The position numbers were made by a program, and so were the translations under genes. The notes under the pieces were generated by a model that worked only from the letters and a program-made list of their open reading frames with translations, did not search any database and had not been told where the DNA came from. A stretch of 64,000 nucleotides of DNA. Origin: Pogona vitticeps. Its lineage: Eukaryota > Chordata > Lepidosauria > Squamata > Agamidae. The stretch covers positions 4,102,501-4,166,500 of the forward strand of contig NC_135791.1 in NCBI RefSeq assembly GCF_051106095.1, read 5' to 3'. This document shows, piece by piece, positions 11,025 through 21,290 of this stretch (within the stretch, counting starts at the first letter, position 1; every line of letters begins with the position of its first letter).

Positions 11025-12466
11025 TAAGAAGATGGGACAGAATGCGAAGCAAAGGAGTCACTTTTAAGCTACCCAGAACCTCAAGGAGACCCACCTCGTC
11101 CTACGGAGTTTGAAGGATATCTAGAAAATTTGGAAATAGCTGTACTCACCGACAAGATAAATCTAGGTTCTCTGCCCACGTTTGCCTGATATTTTTTTTT
11201 TAATGCCCTGAGTTCAGTTCTTCTCCAGAAGAACAAGCTGCCTTGAAGACGCCTGGAAAGCCTTCTGCTAAAGTCCAGCCAACTCCATTCTGTTTAGGAA
11301 GAACAGGAGGGGGAGAAGTTTGACTATAATAACTCTTGGAAAAGTTAAGAGGGGAGGAGCAAGAGGAAACGCAAGGGGCGGAGAAGAGGCTGTTGTGATC
11401 CTTGCTTGGAGTGCGCCAACGGGCTACACACAATTACAGTCTGTAAGGTCAGAGCTGGTCAGGCAGGTGGAAAGAAGGGAAATCGGAGTGGCTTCCTGGT
11501 TGAAGTATGAGCTGGTGGATGCATTAATGTGGAGAAAGGAAGGAGAGAGAGATTGAGAGAGAGAGAAGCAGATCATTGGGAGGTCTCTGCTGTGGTCTTC
11601 TAGGGTTCGCTCGCTGTCAGAAAGGGTGGGAGGTGGGGAGTTTTGCCCTCGTCCAGAGAAAGAGGAAGTTTAGGAAAACAATGGCGACTGAAATAACAAC
11701 CTTTCTGCCTTGTGCGAGGCTGTGCCGGCCAAGAGCAACAAGAGGGAAATCCTGGACAAACGGAATTAGCCGGCGCTTAACAAAGCGTGGGAAACAAGAA
11801 CTAGTAGTGACATGGAATTTGTCTGTGAGCGTGTAGCGTTGGTCTGCTCTAACGGCCCCGCTGCATCCCTGGGATGCGCCTTATTGCCTGGAGTTCGACA
11901 AACGTTCTTTCTTTCCTTCGAGAATACATTTCTTTCTTTCCTTCCACTTCGCCCTGGCTTTGTGACAGCAAACTGTGTCTCCAGAGAAGCTGCAGAAATG
12001 GAGCAGGGAGGAATCTCATCCCAACAACGTTGATGGGCGAAGAGGGGTGGGGGAAAAATGCTTTCCGTCTCAATGCAGTTCCAGAGATCCTTCCAAAGAC
12101 TACTTTCCAGTGTCGGAAAGTTCCAGAGGCAAAAGAGCAGGTTCAAAAATGCCAGCAGATTATAGCTTAAAACTTTTCCCCACAAAAAAGTATGGATTAA
12201 GAGAGATGTTTCCATTTTTTAAAAAAAAAAAATCAGGGAACAACCCAGAAAGCCTCTAACAAACCACACAGTGAGTGTGTTGTGAGGAAGGGGGCAGAGT
12301 TGTCTGAAGCCAGAAGACGTTTGCCAAAAAGGATAAAAGATACGTGCCTGGCTGGTGGGTTTGCAACACTTGACTCTTGACAGGGGTGTTCATTTTGAAT
12401 GTTCCAGTTATTTATGATCAGTCTCATTATAATTATCATTCCCTGTGGCTCGCCTGCATATCAGAA
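11025..12466. other. Unrecognised, somewhat GC-richer stretch
   Basis: No repeat family or coding match was recognised. The region at 11640-11870 is richer in CpG than its surroundings and could hold a promoter or noncoding exon for GJA4; this is a guess. Confidence 0.35.
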
Positions 12467-12703
12467 TCTGACGGAGTAGCTCAGGGGCTTAGTTCTCTGG
12501 CTGTAGAGCCAAAAGTTGGGAGTTCGATTCCCCACTGCACATCCCAGAAGAGCCAGCCTGGGTGGCCTTGGGGAAGCTGCTCAGGAGTCCCAGGGCGCCC
12601 CCTAGAGGAAGCGAATGGAAAACCAATTCTGAGTATTCCTCACCTGGCAAACCCTGGTCAAGGTCTCCAGAAATTGGAATCGATTTGACGTCATGCAATT
12701 GTT
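12467..12703 (+). mobile_element. tRNA-derived SINE with RTE-like tail (family A)
   Basis: The head ACGGAGTAGCTCAGGGGCTT is followed by box B GGGAGTTCGATTCCCCAC and the core GGGTGGCCTTGGGGAAGCTG. It continues with GAATGGAAAACCAATTCTGA and the tail GGAATCGATTTGACG. Near complete. Confidence 0.88.
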
Positions 12704-12837
12704 ACTGCTGAGGCTCACATTCTTAACTAGCTGAGTTTGTTTACACACGGTTGTGCTCTGTTTTTTTGTTTTTAGTTAAGCTTCAGATGTTCTTGTTCCA
12801 ATTGACATGGACCTGTGGACTTGAATACAGTAGGACT

Positions 12838-12995
12838 CCCTATCCGCAGGATCAGAATGCACTGATTCACTTATCCGCTGCCAGCAAATACTAAATAGAA
12901 GCCCCCAGAAATATGTATTTATAAATGCATATTACCAGGTTGTGTTACCAGAACTGGCCACTAGAGGTAGCCAGAGACCATGGAAAGTATAGTAT
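12838..12995 (+). mobile_element. Tigger-like MITE, 3'-truncated
   Basis: It begins after TA with CAGTAGGACTCCCTATCCGC, close to the ends of the intact copy at 61547-61801. It shares the inner GTTACCAGAACTGGCCACTAG and GAGCCAGAGAC-like block. The far inverted terminus was not found. Confidence 0.65.
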
Positions 12996-14106
12996 GTATA
13001 GTGTCTGATACGCTATACGACACACTATACAGCCTCTGATAACCGATCTCCGAATTGACACTGCAGTCCCACTGTACCATAAAAAAGTCAGAAGCATTTG
13101 AAATGTGTGCTTATTGCTGGATGTTAAGGATTTCTTCCTCTCCTGTGCTGAGAGACTGACCAGTGAAGAAATGCCAAGGCAAACAAATAAAACCAAGGAG
13201 CAATTTGTCCTTGATATTTTTCAGAAGTGCAGTCTTTTTAATTTTAGTAAATATTTCCAACCTGCAGATATTGGCTGAAGATCAGAACCGGCCACTAGGG
13301 GGAACTAGAGAGTATTGCCCATATTTTCCACCCTGTTTTTGCAATTCAGTGTGACTTGTTTCTGCATGGATTGGATTACAGGTGACTCAGAACAGTGTGG
13401 GTTCTCAAACTCCTGGAAATGAAGAGTAATAAAAAGAGATCATGTTTGGTTTCTCTTTGCTTTTTGGTAAAGAGGATTTCCATGGAGATCCAGAAATGCG
13501 CCAATACCAGTATGGACTGGGGTCAGGGCAGTGGGTCTCCAGAAGTGCACTGGACACATTGAGCATTAATCGATGTGCTCTTATTTGGGCATGGACAAGG
13601 TCAAGCATGCAATGCACAGATCTCCATCTGATGTTTGAACGTAGGAGGGATTGTCTGAGAATATTGTTTCCTAGGGAGAATTCTGCCCAGCTGCTTTCAA
13701 CCTCTCGCCTGCCCAAGCATGCACAAATAAATCGCCAGCGGGAATGCCAAGGGTGTAGTGAATTTAGTTGACTTCTTTGCTCGTTTTGACACCCTTCCTG
13801 TTCTCTCTTCTTAAAATGAGGCAATTTCTCCATTCCATAAACCAGCAGGACTAAAAAGTATGGGATTAAGAACCGCACTTATTTATCGGTAGGGTAGCAG
13901 CGCCACCCACTGGAGAATCAACAGAATAGCAACACACCAGATGTGTGACGTTCTCAACAACCTTGTTGGCTTACGAAAACCTGGAGAGAGGCATGGTGAT
14001 TGCATAGATTATAACTCTGTATTAATTACATTATTGCCTCATCTTCTTGAGCTGAGGGCTAAAGAAACAATTTGAACTTATCTGGAAAACAATTGCGTTC
14101 TGCTTT

Positions 14107-14462
14107 TGTTGTTGTTATGCGCTGTCAAGTTACCTCAAGACTTATGGAGACCCTATGAATGAGAGATTTTCAAAAGGTCGTGTCCTTAACAGCCCTGCTC
14201 AGCTCTTGCAGACTCAAAAGTTGTGGCTTCCTTGAGGGAGTCAGTCCATCTCATATTTGGTTCTTCCTCTTTTCCTGCTGCCTTCCACCGTTCCCTGCAT
14301 GATGGTCTTTTCCAGAGAATCCAGCCTTCTCAGGATGTGCCCAAAGTAGGACAGCCTCAGCTTCAACATTTTCGCCTCCAGAGATTGTTTAAGCTTGATT
14401 TGATCCAGGAGGACCTACTAGTTCATCTTTCTGACAATCCATGGTGTCCTCAAAGCTCTCTT
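14107..14462 (-). mobile_element. RTE-like LINE, 3' end fragment (non-BovB family)
   Basis: Read in reverse it encodes remnants similar to a LINE C-terminus with the order SLEKTIM / KRGR / SW-TDS, related to but distinct from the BovB piece at 49066. It ends in the ACTTGACAGCGCATAACAACAA tail type. It is old, with several frame breaks. Confidence 0.65.
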
Positions 14463-14630
14463 TCGAAATATTTTGCTTTTAGCTATCAAGAAAGAGCCTG
14501 CAGACGTTGTCATAGTGTTGTGTGCTTTGGAGGGGCTGATTCCACAATACAACTTTCCTTGGCTGTGGCATCGAAAGGGACAACCGAGAACCACCTCCTC
14601 TGTTTTTATCTACTCTACCATTTTAAATAC

Positions 14631-14631
<1 letters not shown>

Positions 14632-14667
<36 letters not shown>

Positions 14668-14691
14668 ACCCAGAGTGTGTGATATAGATAT

Positions 14692-14744
<53 letters not shown>
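14632..14744. repeat. Two (AC)n microsatellites
   Basis: AC runs at 14632-14662 and 14693-14743, separated by about 30 bp containing GTGTGTGATATAGATATAA. Confidence 0.95.
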
Positions 14745-14746
<2 letters not shown>

Positions 14747-14751
14747 TTGTG

Positions 14752-14998
14752 GTACACATACTACTGCCAATGTAGTAGAATTAATTTTCTAGAATAGCAC
14801 TGCATCTATAGGATGTGTGTGTGTGTGTGTATAATGTATGATCTCTCTCTTTATCTCGCACATTGTGTATGTACACACACATCCTATTGATACAGTGCTG
14901 TTCTAGAAAACGATACACATTGGCAGTAGTATGTCTAACACAGTGCTAGGTAGATGCAGCGCTGTTGTGCTATGTCACTTCGTTTAACAAAAAAAGTG
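14752..14998 (+). repeat. Hairpin-forming interspersed repeat, copy 1
   Basis: The left arm (14756-14822; ATACTACTGCCAATG, TTCTAGAATAGCACTG, ATAGGATGTGTG) is the inverted repeat of the right arm (14872-14933; CACACATCCTAT, CAGTGCTGTTCTAGAA, CATTGGCAGTAGTATG). The loop is about 50 bp of TG and CT repeats. The right side extends through GCTGTTGTGCTATGTCACTT to AACAAAAAAA, and this part recurs at 16011-16125. Class unknown, possibly a MITE. Confidence 0.7.
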
Positions 14999-14999
14999 G

Positions 15000-16010
15000 G
15001 ATGTTGCTGTGGCCTGCTCAGTGACAGCTGCAGGAAAAGGGACTGGAAGGGGAGCGACATGAATTGAACAGGGGACAAATCGGAGTGATCCAGACACCTG
15101 TCTGGACCCTTCTTTTGGGAGAAGAAACATCAATTGGCGTGAATGGAAGGGATTGCTCCGATGAAAGCCGAAATAGCTCACACGAAGGATGGGAACTTTT
15201 TGAGCACAAACCAGCTTGCTCCATCCTCCCCAGCGCGGACGTGCCGTGAGATGAGCTATTCGTCATCTGCCCGAAAGATCCTTGGTACGAGCCAATATTT
15301 TGCGGAGGTTAAAAAATACGGGTGACCACTAGGGGGCACTGAAACAGCAAAGTTTTGATTTTATTTTAAAAGGAGAGCAAGCGAGAGGTAATTTTGCTTT
15401 CTGAACTTTCATGTTAAATAAAAAAAAGAACCTCTCCAGAAAATTGGTTCCTCTGCTATTTTAAATAGGCAGCAGGCTCTCTTGCTTGCTGTCTCATAAA
15501 TAAACCTTTTTGCTGAGTTAAGGGAACATACTGATCTAAAGGCTGGCATGGAATTAAATATGGAAAGGGCCATAAGATGTCATTAAAGTTTTAAGCCACG
15601 GTGCTTCTGAGGTGGATCCTTCAGGGCTTCTCCTCCATTAGCTGTTGTGCCAGCTGGGGCTTGTGTAGATTTTGAAAGATCTGGGGAAAAGGTGGGAAGG
15701 CTGTGGACGGGGAGCCGGAATGATAATTGGAAAGACATGGAAGAGCAAATAGGTCTGATGGCACAGACAGCTCAAGACAAACAGAAAATATTAAATTGCT
15801 TTTTAAAAAAGGAGAAGACATATCTCCATTAAAATCTTGTTGGGAAAGCATAGCTGTACATGAAACCTCCATGGACCAAGATAGTTTATCTGTGACTATC
15901 ACGACAAACAGTGCGGGGTGGGGGAGCAATAATAATTTTCATACTCCCACAACAGGCAGCGAAGATGACATCTATATCTAGAGCATGGGATTTTTAAATA
16001 TATTTTCTTA
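15000..16010. other. No gene recognised between two hairpin-repeat copies
   Basis: Several short frames on both strands but none resembling a known protein. Confidence 0.45.
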
Positions 16011-16125
16011 TTGATGTAGTACTGTTCTAAAGAAATAAGATACATTGGTGGTATTGTGCGTCCCATAATGCTACGAAGATGCACTGCTGTTGCGCTATGT
16101 CACTTCATTTAACAAAAAAAGAGGA
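16011..16125 (+). repeat. Hairpin repeat family, copy 2 (right end only)
   Basis: TACTGTTCTAAAGAAATAAG, TACATTGGTGGTATTG and GCTGTTGCGCTATGTCACTT with AACAAAAAAA parallel 14893-14996 in the same direction. Only the right half is present. Confidence 0.65.
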
Positions 16126-16946
16126 CTACATATCTCAGAATCCCCCAGCTTGCTGGGGATTGCAGAGTTTGTGATCCAATTAAGGCAATTCTTTCCATGC
16201 TCCAGCTGCATCCGTCTATTTTTCTCGGTCTCTTCCCCTCCTTCAAGGCAAAGGTATATCACGTGGGGCCTGAACACGTATTTTCCATGGCTTCTACCCC
16301 ACCTTGTGGGAAAAGAAACTGAGGTGAAACAGCTTCAAAGAAGCTATATGAGGGCTAATCAGAAGTTCATGTCCTAACGATTCGTTTGGGATCTTTAGAT
16401 TTGCAGCAAGAAATATATATGGGTGAAATCGATCAACTGGAATTTGATCAGCTTCCTAAAAGCAAGCCGCCTTCCTTCCTTCTTTCCCCCCTAGAAGCAT
16501 CGCACTGTAAACTTGCTGATTGCTGGCTAATAAATGTTGGAGTTTTTACAGCCTTGCATGCTGCTTCCAGTGGGTGTGGCTCTGAGGGACTCTTCAGGGC
16601 CGGAGCAACTGTCAATCATGAACAGCATTAACCAATAGTTCCTGCCTGCCTCTGAATTCAAAAGGGAACCCCGCCTCTTGGCTCAGTGTCCCTTTCTCTC
16701 TCTCAAGCCTAGAGAGAGTCAGTCAGTTTGTTGAGGGCAAATCCAGTTGTCATTCCCAACGAGAACGGACCCCTTGGATGCCCGGGATAACATTTGTGTT
16801 GCTTCCCTTGGCTCAATGGCTCTGATTCGGCTGCAACTCACAATGGGATTTAGGAATCAGAGTCGCTTCAGCCAATTTTAATCATACCTATTTAACAGTA
16901 TTGGAGGCTGACGAAGCAGGAAATGAGTGGCTTGAGGTGGAGGTAG

Positions 16947-16948
<2 letters not shown>

Positions 16949-16998
<50 letters not shown>

Positions 16999-17076
16999 TC
17001 ACTCAGAGAAAGGACCTCTGGGTAGTGTGGGCGGCATATAAATTGAATAAATAAATAAATAAATAAATAAATATGT
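16949..17076. repeat. (AC)n and (AAAT)n microsatellites flanking a retroelement tail
   Basis: AC repeats (16949-16993) are followed by GGGTAGTGTGGGCGGCATAT AAATTGAATA and then an AAAT run (17043-17075). The GGCGGCATATAA end plus AAAT tail also occurs at 63019-63147, so this is a shared LINE or SINE 3' end. Confidence 0.8.
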
Positions 17077-17646
17077 AAGTAAAGATTTTAGCAGAAGAAA
17101 CCATTGTGTGTATTTTTTTTTCCAGAAATGCTATAGGCTTGTTACGCACTTGCCTGCAGGAGGCAGAACCCCTCTGGCGTGGCCTGAATGGACTATTGAA
17201 TTTTCAGATGGCTGAATCCAGGTTATAACTGCTGAAATGTCCTGTTCTGCACCGGAGAGCTATTAAAGCCCTTTGAAAACACGGGTGTTCTAGCTCCGAA
17301 GGAGGCAAGCAAAGGGAAGCTTAGTGGCAGAGTGTGAGATCATGCGCGGCGTGGAGAAAATGGCTGGTGGAAAGCAGGTAGTTGGCAACTCGGGGTCAAG
17401 AACTGCAGCAGAGCGGTGGAAGATGCAGCACAGATTCTATGAAACACTTTTCCAGGAAATGGCGCCTTAAAAACAGTGGCATTCATTGCCACCCATCTCC
17501 ACCCCCAGATGGTTCCAGGGCTGAGCACAAAGTTGTGTGTGTGTGTTGCATGTCTACTACACTAGGGTACCAATATGCCAGGAATAAGCAAAAAGGACTG
17601 GAGAGAGAACCAGTATGTGCACATGTTTGGACTTAACAGCCCATAA

Positions 17647-17701
17647 CATTGATTCATTGATTCATTGATTCATTGATTCATTGATTCATTGATTCATTGA
17701 T

Positions 17702-17797
<96 letters not shown>
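17647..17797. repeat. Compound microsatellite: 8-bp ATTGATTC units, then (TTTC)n
   Basis: About seven ATTGATTC units (17647-17701) run straight into about 24 TTTC units (17702-17797). It borders a reversed LINE tail at 17798-17860. Confidence 0.95.
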
Positions 17798-17860
17798 ATC
17801 CACCTTTCCCCTTTTAAAAAAAAAGACCCAAGGTGGCTTAAAACAATCAAAATAGAGAAT
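17798..17860 (-). mobile_element. LINE 3' tail fragment
   Basis: Its reverse (AAGCCACCTTGGGTC, AAAAGGGGAAAGGTGG) matches the 3' tails at 18118-18165 and 51237-51298. The TTTC microsatellite appears to have grown from its A-rich tail. Confidence 0.6.
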
Positions 17861-17883
17861 TTAAATTAGTTTGGTGGCTCCAT

Positions 17884-18190
17884 GTTTGCTGTCCTTCCAC
17901 AAGCAGATGAAGACCTTTCTCTTCAGGTGAGCTTTCCTTTAAATCCCTGGTGGAAGAAAAAAAAATGTTTTTAAAGGAACTCTTTTATTTTGTTATTTTT
18001 ACTGGAGCTTTTGAGATTCCTCTGATTTATCAGTTTTCATTTGATATCTGTTGACTGCTTTCTTAAATACTGTAACCATTTGTTTTTCAGCTTTTAACTT
18101 TGTTTCTTTTAATACTGTAAGCTGCCTTGGGTGCTTTAGAAGAAAGGCAGCATATAAATATTTTAAATAGCATAAATAAGTAAATAAGTA
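17884..18190 (+). mobile_element. LINE 3' end (CR1/L2 group)
   Basis: AGATGAAGACCTTTCTCTTC followed by GTAAGCTGCCTTGGGTGC and GGCAGCATATAAATATTTTA, ending in an AAGTAAATAAG tail. Same family as 50935-51298. No open reading frame is left. Confidence 0.65.
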
Positions 18191-18862
18191 CACAGAGAAG
18201 CTTCCAACTTGGACCTTTTGACATGGAGATGGACTTCCTAGGAATCATTTCTAACCACCCCCCCCAAAAAAACCCCACAATTCCAGCAACAAAACAAGTG
18301 AGGCTTTCAGGAGGAAAGCAAGCTAGCAAACAACGTCGCCTCCAAAAGCATGGGAGATATTGGGCCATTGTTTGCGTCGTGTGGATGGCAGGAAAGCTTT
18401 GAAAACCATCTGCCCAGAACTCAATCTTTTTTTGCTTCGTCTGGAGGAATCCTAGTTTGCAAGAAGAGGGGAAGGGCTTACCAAAGGAGGCCTGCCAAGA
18501 AGAAAGAGGTGGAACCGGCTGCTCATTGAGCAACAGGCCCCACTTCCCCACCCTTTCAGAGATTATGATCTGGGAATGCCGTTCTGCAAGCGTGGTCGAT
18601 TGGCGACGGGTGCAGGAGAGCCTCGGATGCGGCAAGTACTGCAGTTCCTGCACCGAGCAGTTGGTTAGGCATCCGCCCGACCCTTTCTGCAGTTTTCACA
18701 GAACAGGCGTGGAAAAGGACAACTGCCGTAGATAGCTCCAGCTTTCCTTGTGGGTTTTGATGGTTCTACCCACAGCTTAGGAAAGTTACTTTTTTTGAAT
18801 CCAGAATCCCTTGGGGAGCTGCTGTCAGAGAGAGCAATTTTTCCATGGCCCAGCTGATCTTC

Positions 18863-19312
18863 CTCCCTCCCTCCCTCCCTCCCTCCCTCCCTCCCTTCCT
18901 CCCTCCCTTCCTTCCTTCCTTCCTTCCTTCCTTCCTTCCTTCCTTCCTTCCTTCCTTCTATGCTTCTGTCCCTCATCAGCTTCCTTCCTTCCTTCCTTCC
19001 TTCCTTCCTTCCTTCCTTCCTTCCTTCTATGCTTCTGTCCCGCATCAGCTTCCTCCCTCCCTCCCTCCCTCCCTCCCTCCCTCCCTCCCTTCCTTCCTTC
19101 CTTCCTTCCTTCCTTCCTTCCTTCCTTCCTTCCTTCCTTCCTTCCTTCCTTCTATGCTTCTGTCCCGCATCAGCTTCCTCCCTCCCTCCCTCCCTCCCTC
19201 CCTCCCTCCCTCCCTCCCTCCCTCCCTCCCTCCCTCCCTTCCTTCCTTCCTTCCTTCCTTCCTTCCTTCCTTCCTTCCTTCCTTCCTTCCTTCCTTCCTT
19301 CCTTCCTTCCTC
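18863..19312. repeat. 450-bp polypyrimidine array (TTCC/CCCT) with a repeated spacer
   Basis: Blocks of CCCT and TTCC alternate with three copies of a spacer, TATGCTTCTGTCCCGCATCA, at 18958, 19027 and 19152. The first spacer has one change. The repeating block-plus-spacer plan means the array grew by larger-unit duplication as well as slippage. Long reading frames in all phases (LPSF or GRKE repeats) are artefacts of this. Confidence 0.95.
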
Positions 19313-20561
19313 AACACTGACAGTGGCTTGAAAGCCAAGTGGAAAATATATAAGATTTGAACTCAGGGCTTCATGGTTTTCAGTTTCAACCCTCATGCCG
19401 TGTAATCTCTTTTTCCTGGTTTCCCAAACTTTTTTTTCTCCATCCCAACCCCGTGGTTTGTTTGTTTGTTTTTCGTACCTTCTTGTTCCAGGCATGGAAT
19501 TCAGCTCCACAACAATTTCCTTTACAGCCTGAAACTTTTGTTTTCTTTTTCTTTATCAATTATGTTACTTTTTTAAAAAGCATCCTAGTCTTACCCTTTC
19601 TCTGCTTCTGAAAGGGGGAGAGAAAGGATGGACAACAAAAGGGAAGAAATCAGAGAAAGGGCAGGAAATTGCTCTACTCCCAAATGTCACTTTCTGCAAT
19701 GTGCAGGCATTTATTTTTCTAAACAGCAAATCTCAGGGCAGAATGAGGCCTGGGAGTTAGATAGCTTGTGATTAGGGCTTGAAAGGACACATGTTGGGGA
19801 GAAAACAGTCAGACTGTAAATAATGTGAGGGGAGAAAAGTTCTTCCTTTGTACTGTATGCAGATGCTTTCAGCAGCTAAGGATTTTTCTCTTGTGAGGAT
19901 GGATTATCTATAACATGGAATAATCTATAGCATGTGTCTCCCCTCAGCCTTTTCCAACCTGAAGTCTTGCAAATGTGTTGAGCTACAAATACTCAGAGAG
20001 CATGGTGCTCAGGATGATGGGAGTTGTTGCCAAATGCAACTGGAAGCCACCAGATTCAGGCAGGCTGTTATTTCTCGTGACCAAAACTTTTTCCCCCAAG
20101 TTCCTTAATCCATATTATTATGCTTCGGACACCTACATCCTGTTTTCTGGGTTATCCACTTTATACATTTGTTACATTTGCTAACAAACTCTCTCCTCTC
20201 CCACTTCGCAGGAACTTATCGCCACAAACAAAGGACCTGGCGGACATTCATATAAACAAAGCAACATTTTATTTGACCTTCTGCATTACACACTTCGCTA
20301 CACAAACATAATATTTGTTCAGCGATTGAGGAACCGATAGGTCTTTGCTCAGGGCACCGAGAAGGAGTCTTGAGAAATACTGCTGAAGTTCGTCAATTAT
20401 GCCACATGGATAAGCAAAAGGTTGACTTTTGTTTTTTGTTTTTTTCCAGGAGCTGCAGGCCTGGCCCAACGCCCAAATCCGTCTGTGGCGTGGATGCCGT
20501 GTAGCTTGTAAACACATTCCTTTGGAAACAAGGAACACAATGAAAGAGATGGAGGTGGAAG
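19313..20561. other. Spacer between the two large pyrimidine/purine arrays
   Basis: No gene recognised. An A/T-rich stretch near 20265 has a minus-strand AATAAA (within GGTCAAATAAAATG), which could mark an unrelated transcript end. Confidence 0.4.
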
Positions 20562-20946
20562 GAAGGAAGGAAAGAAGGAAGGAAGGAGTTGATGGATAGG
20601 TGGAAGGAAGGAAGGAAGGAAGGAAGGAAGGAAGGAAGGAAGGAAGGAAGGAAGGAAGGAAGGAAGGAAGGAAGGAAGGAAGGAAGGAAGGAAGGAAGGA
20701 GTTGATGGATAGGTGGAAGGAAGGAAGGAAGGGAGGGAGGGAGGGAGGGAGGAAGGAAGGGGTTGATGGATAGGTGGAAGGAAGGAAGGAGTTGATGGAT
20801 AGGTGGAAGGAAGGAAGGAAGGAAGGAAGGAAGGAAGGAAGGAAGGAAGGAAGGAAGGAAGGAAGGAAGGAAGGAAGGAAGGAAGGAAGGAAGGAAGGAA
20901 GGAAGGAAGGAAGGGGTTGATGGATAGGTGGAAAGAAGGAAAGAAG
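20562..20946. repeat. 385-bp polypurine array (GGAA) with a repeated spacer
   Basis: GGAA units are broken by five copies of GTTGATGGATAGGTGG at 20588, 20701, 20762, 20791 and 20916. The purine strand is the plus strand here, opposite to the array at 18863-19312. Confidence 0.95.
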
Positions 20947-21015
20947 GAGACTGATCTGGTGCTTAAAGCTACCTCAGAAAGATACCTGAACATTTTTTCT
21001 CCTATCCATACACAT

Positions 21016-21101
21016 TCTTTTCTGATTTTGGAAGATAGACAGAGTTGTGCTTGTTTAGTGTTTAGATGGGAGACCACCAGGGATTTCTGGGTAAGATTAG
21101 G
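21016..21101 (+). mobile_element. 5S rRNA-derived sequence (5S-type SINE head or pseudogene)
   Basis: TCTGATTTTGGAAG, then TTGTTTAGTGTTTAGATGGG AGACCACCAGGGATTTCTGG and GTAAGATTAGG follow the second half of vertebrate 5S rRNA (from memory TCTGATCTCGGAAGC, TTAGTACTTGGATGGGAGAC, TACCGGGTGC). Only the 3' two-thirds align. Squamates carry 5S-derived SINEs, so a SINE head is more likely than a gene. Confidence 0.65.
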
Positions 21102-21206
21102 AAGGAATCCAGCCTGAATCCCTGGATTTCTGCTGCCAGGAATGGATAAAACTAATCCATATGGACTTAGGGTTTGACTCTTATCAGGCAGCTTCTCAAG
21201 AGATCT

Positions 21207-21290
21207 GGCTCCTTGACAGAGGGTGGACTCCAGGACCCATAGGATCCTTTCCACCTTTGCAGCTGCAAGAGGGGTGATGATGATTTTGAT
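21207..21290 (+). mobile_element. Short tRNA-derived SINE (family B), 3' part
   Basis: CTCCTTGACAGAGGGTGGAC, ACCCATAGGATCCTTTCCAC and the GATGATGAT tail match the 3' half of the family. The tRNA head is missing. Confidence 0.55.

Noticed and set aside
11766-12215. 149-residue minus-strand frame
   Set aside because: No recognisable domain or homologue; overlapping frames of similar length exist on both strands.
13004-13046. Inverted repeat GTATAGTGT/ACACTATAC
   Set aside because: Nine-base stem in A/T-rich DNA, easily expected by chance.
18665-19510. Long frames of PSFL or GRKE repeats over the 18.9-19.3 kb array
   Set aside because: Direct translation of simple sequence, open in several frames at once.
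20397-21254. 285-residue frame on the minus strand over the GGAA array
   Set aside because: Its middle is the microsatellite and its ends are unlike any protein.
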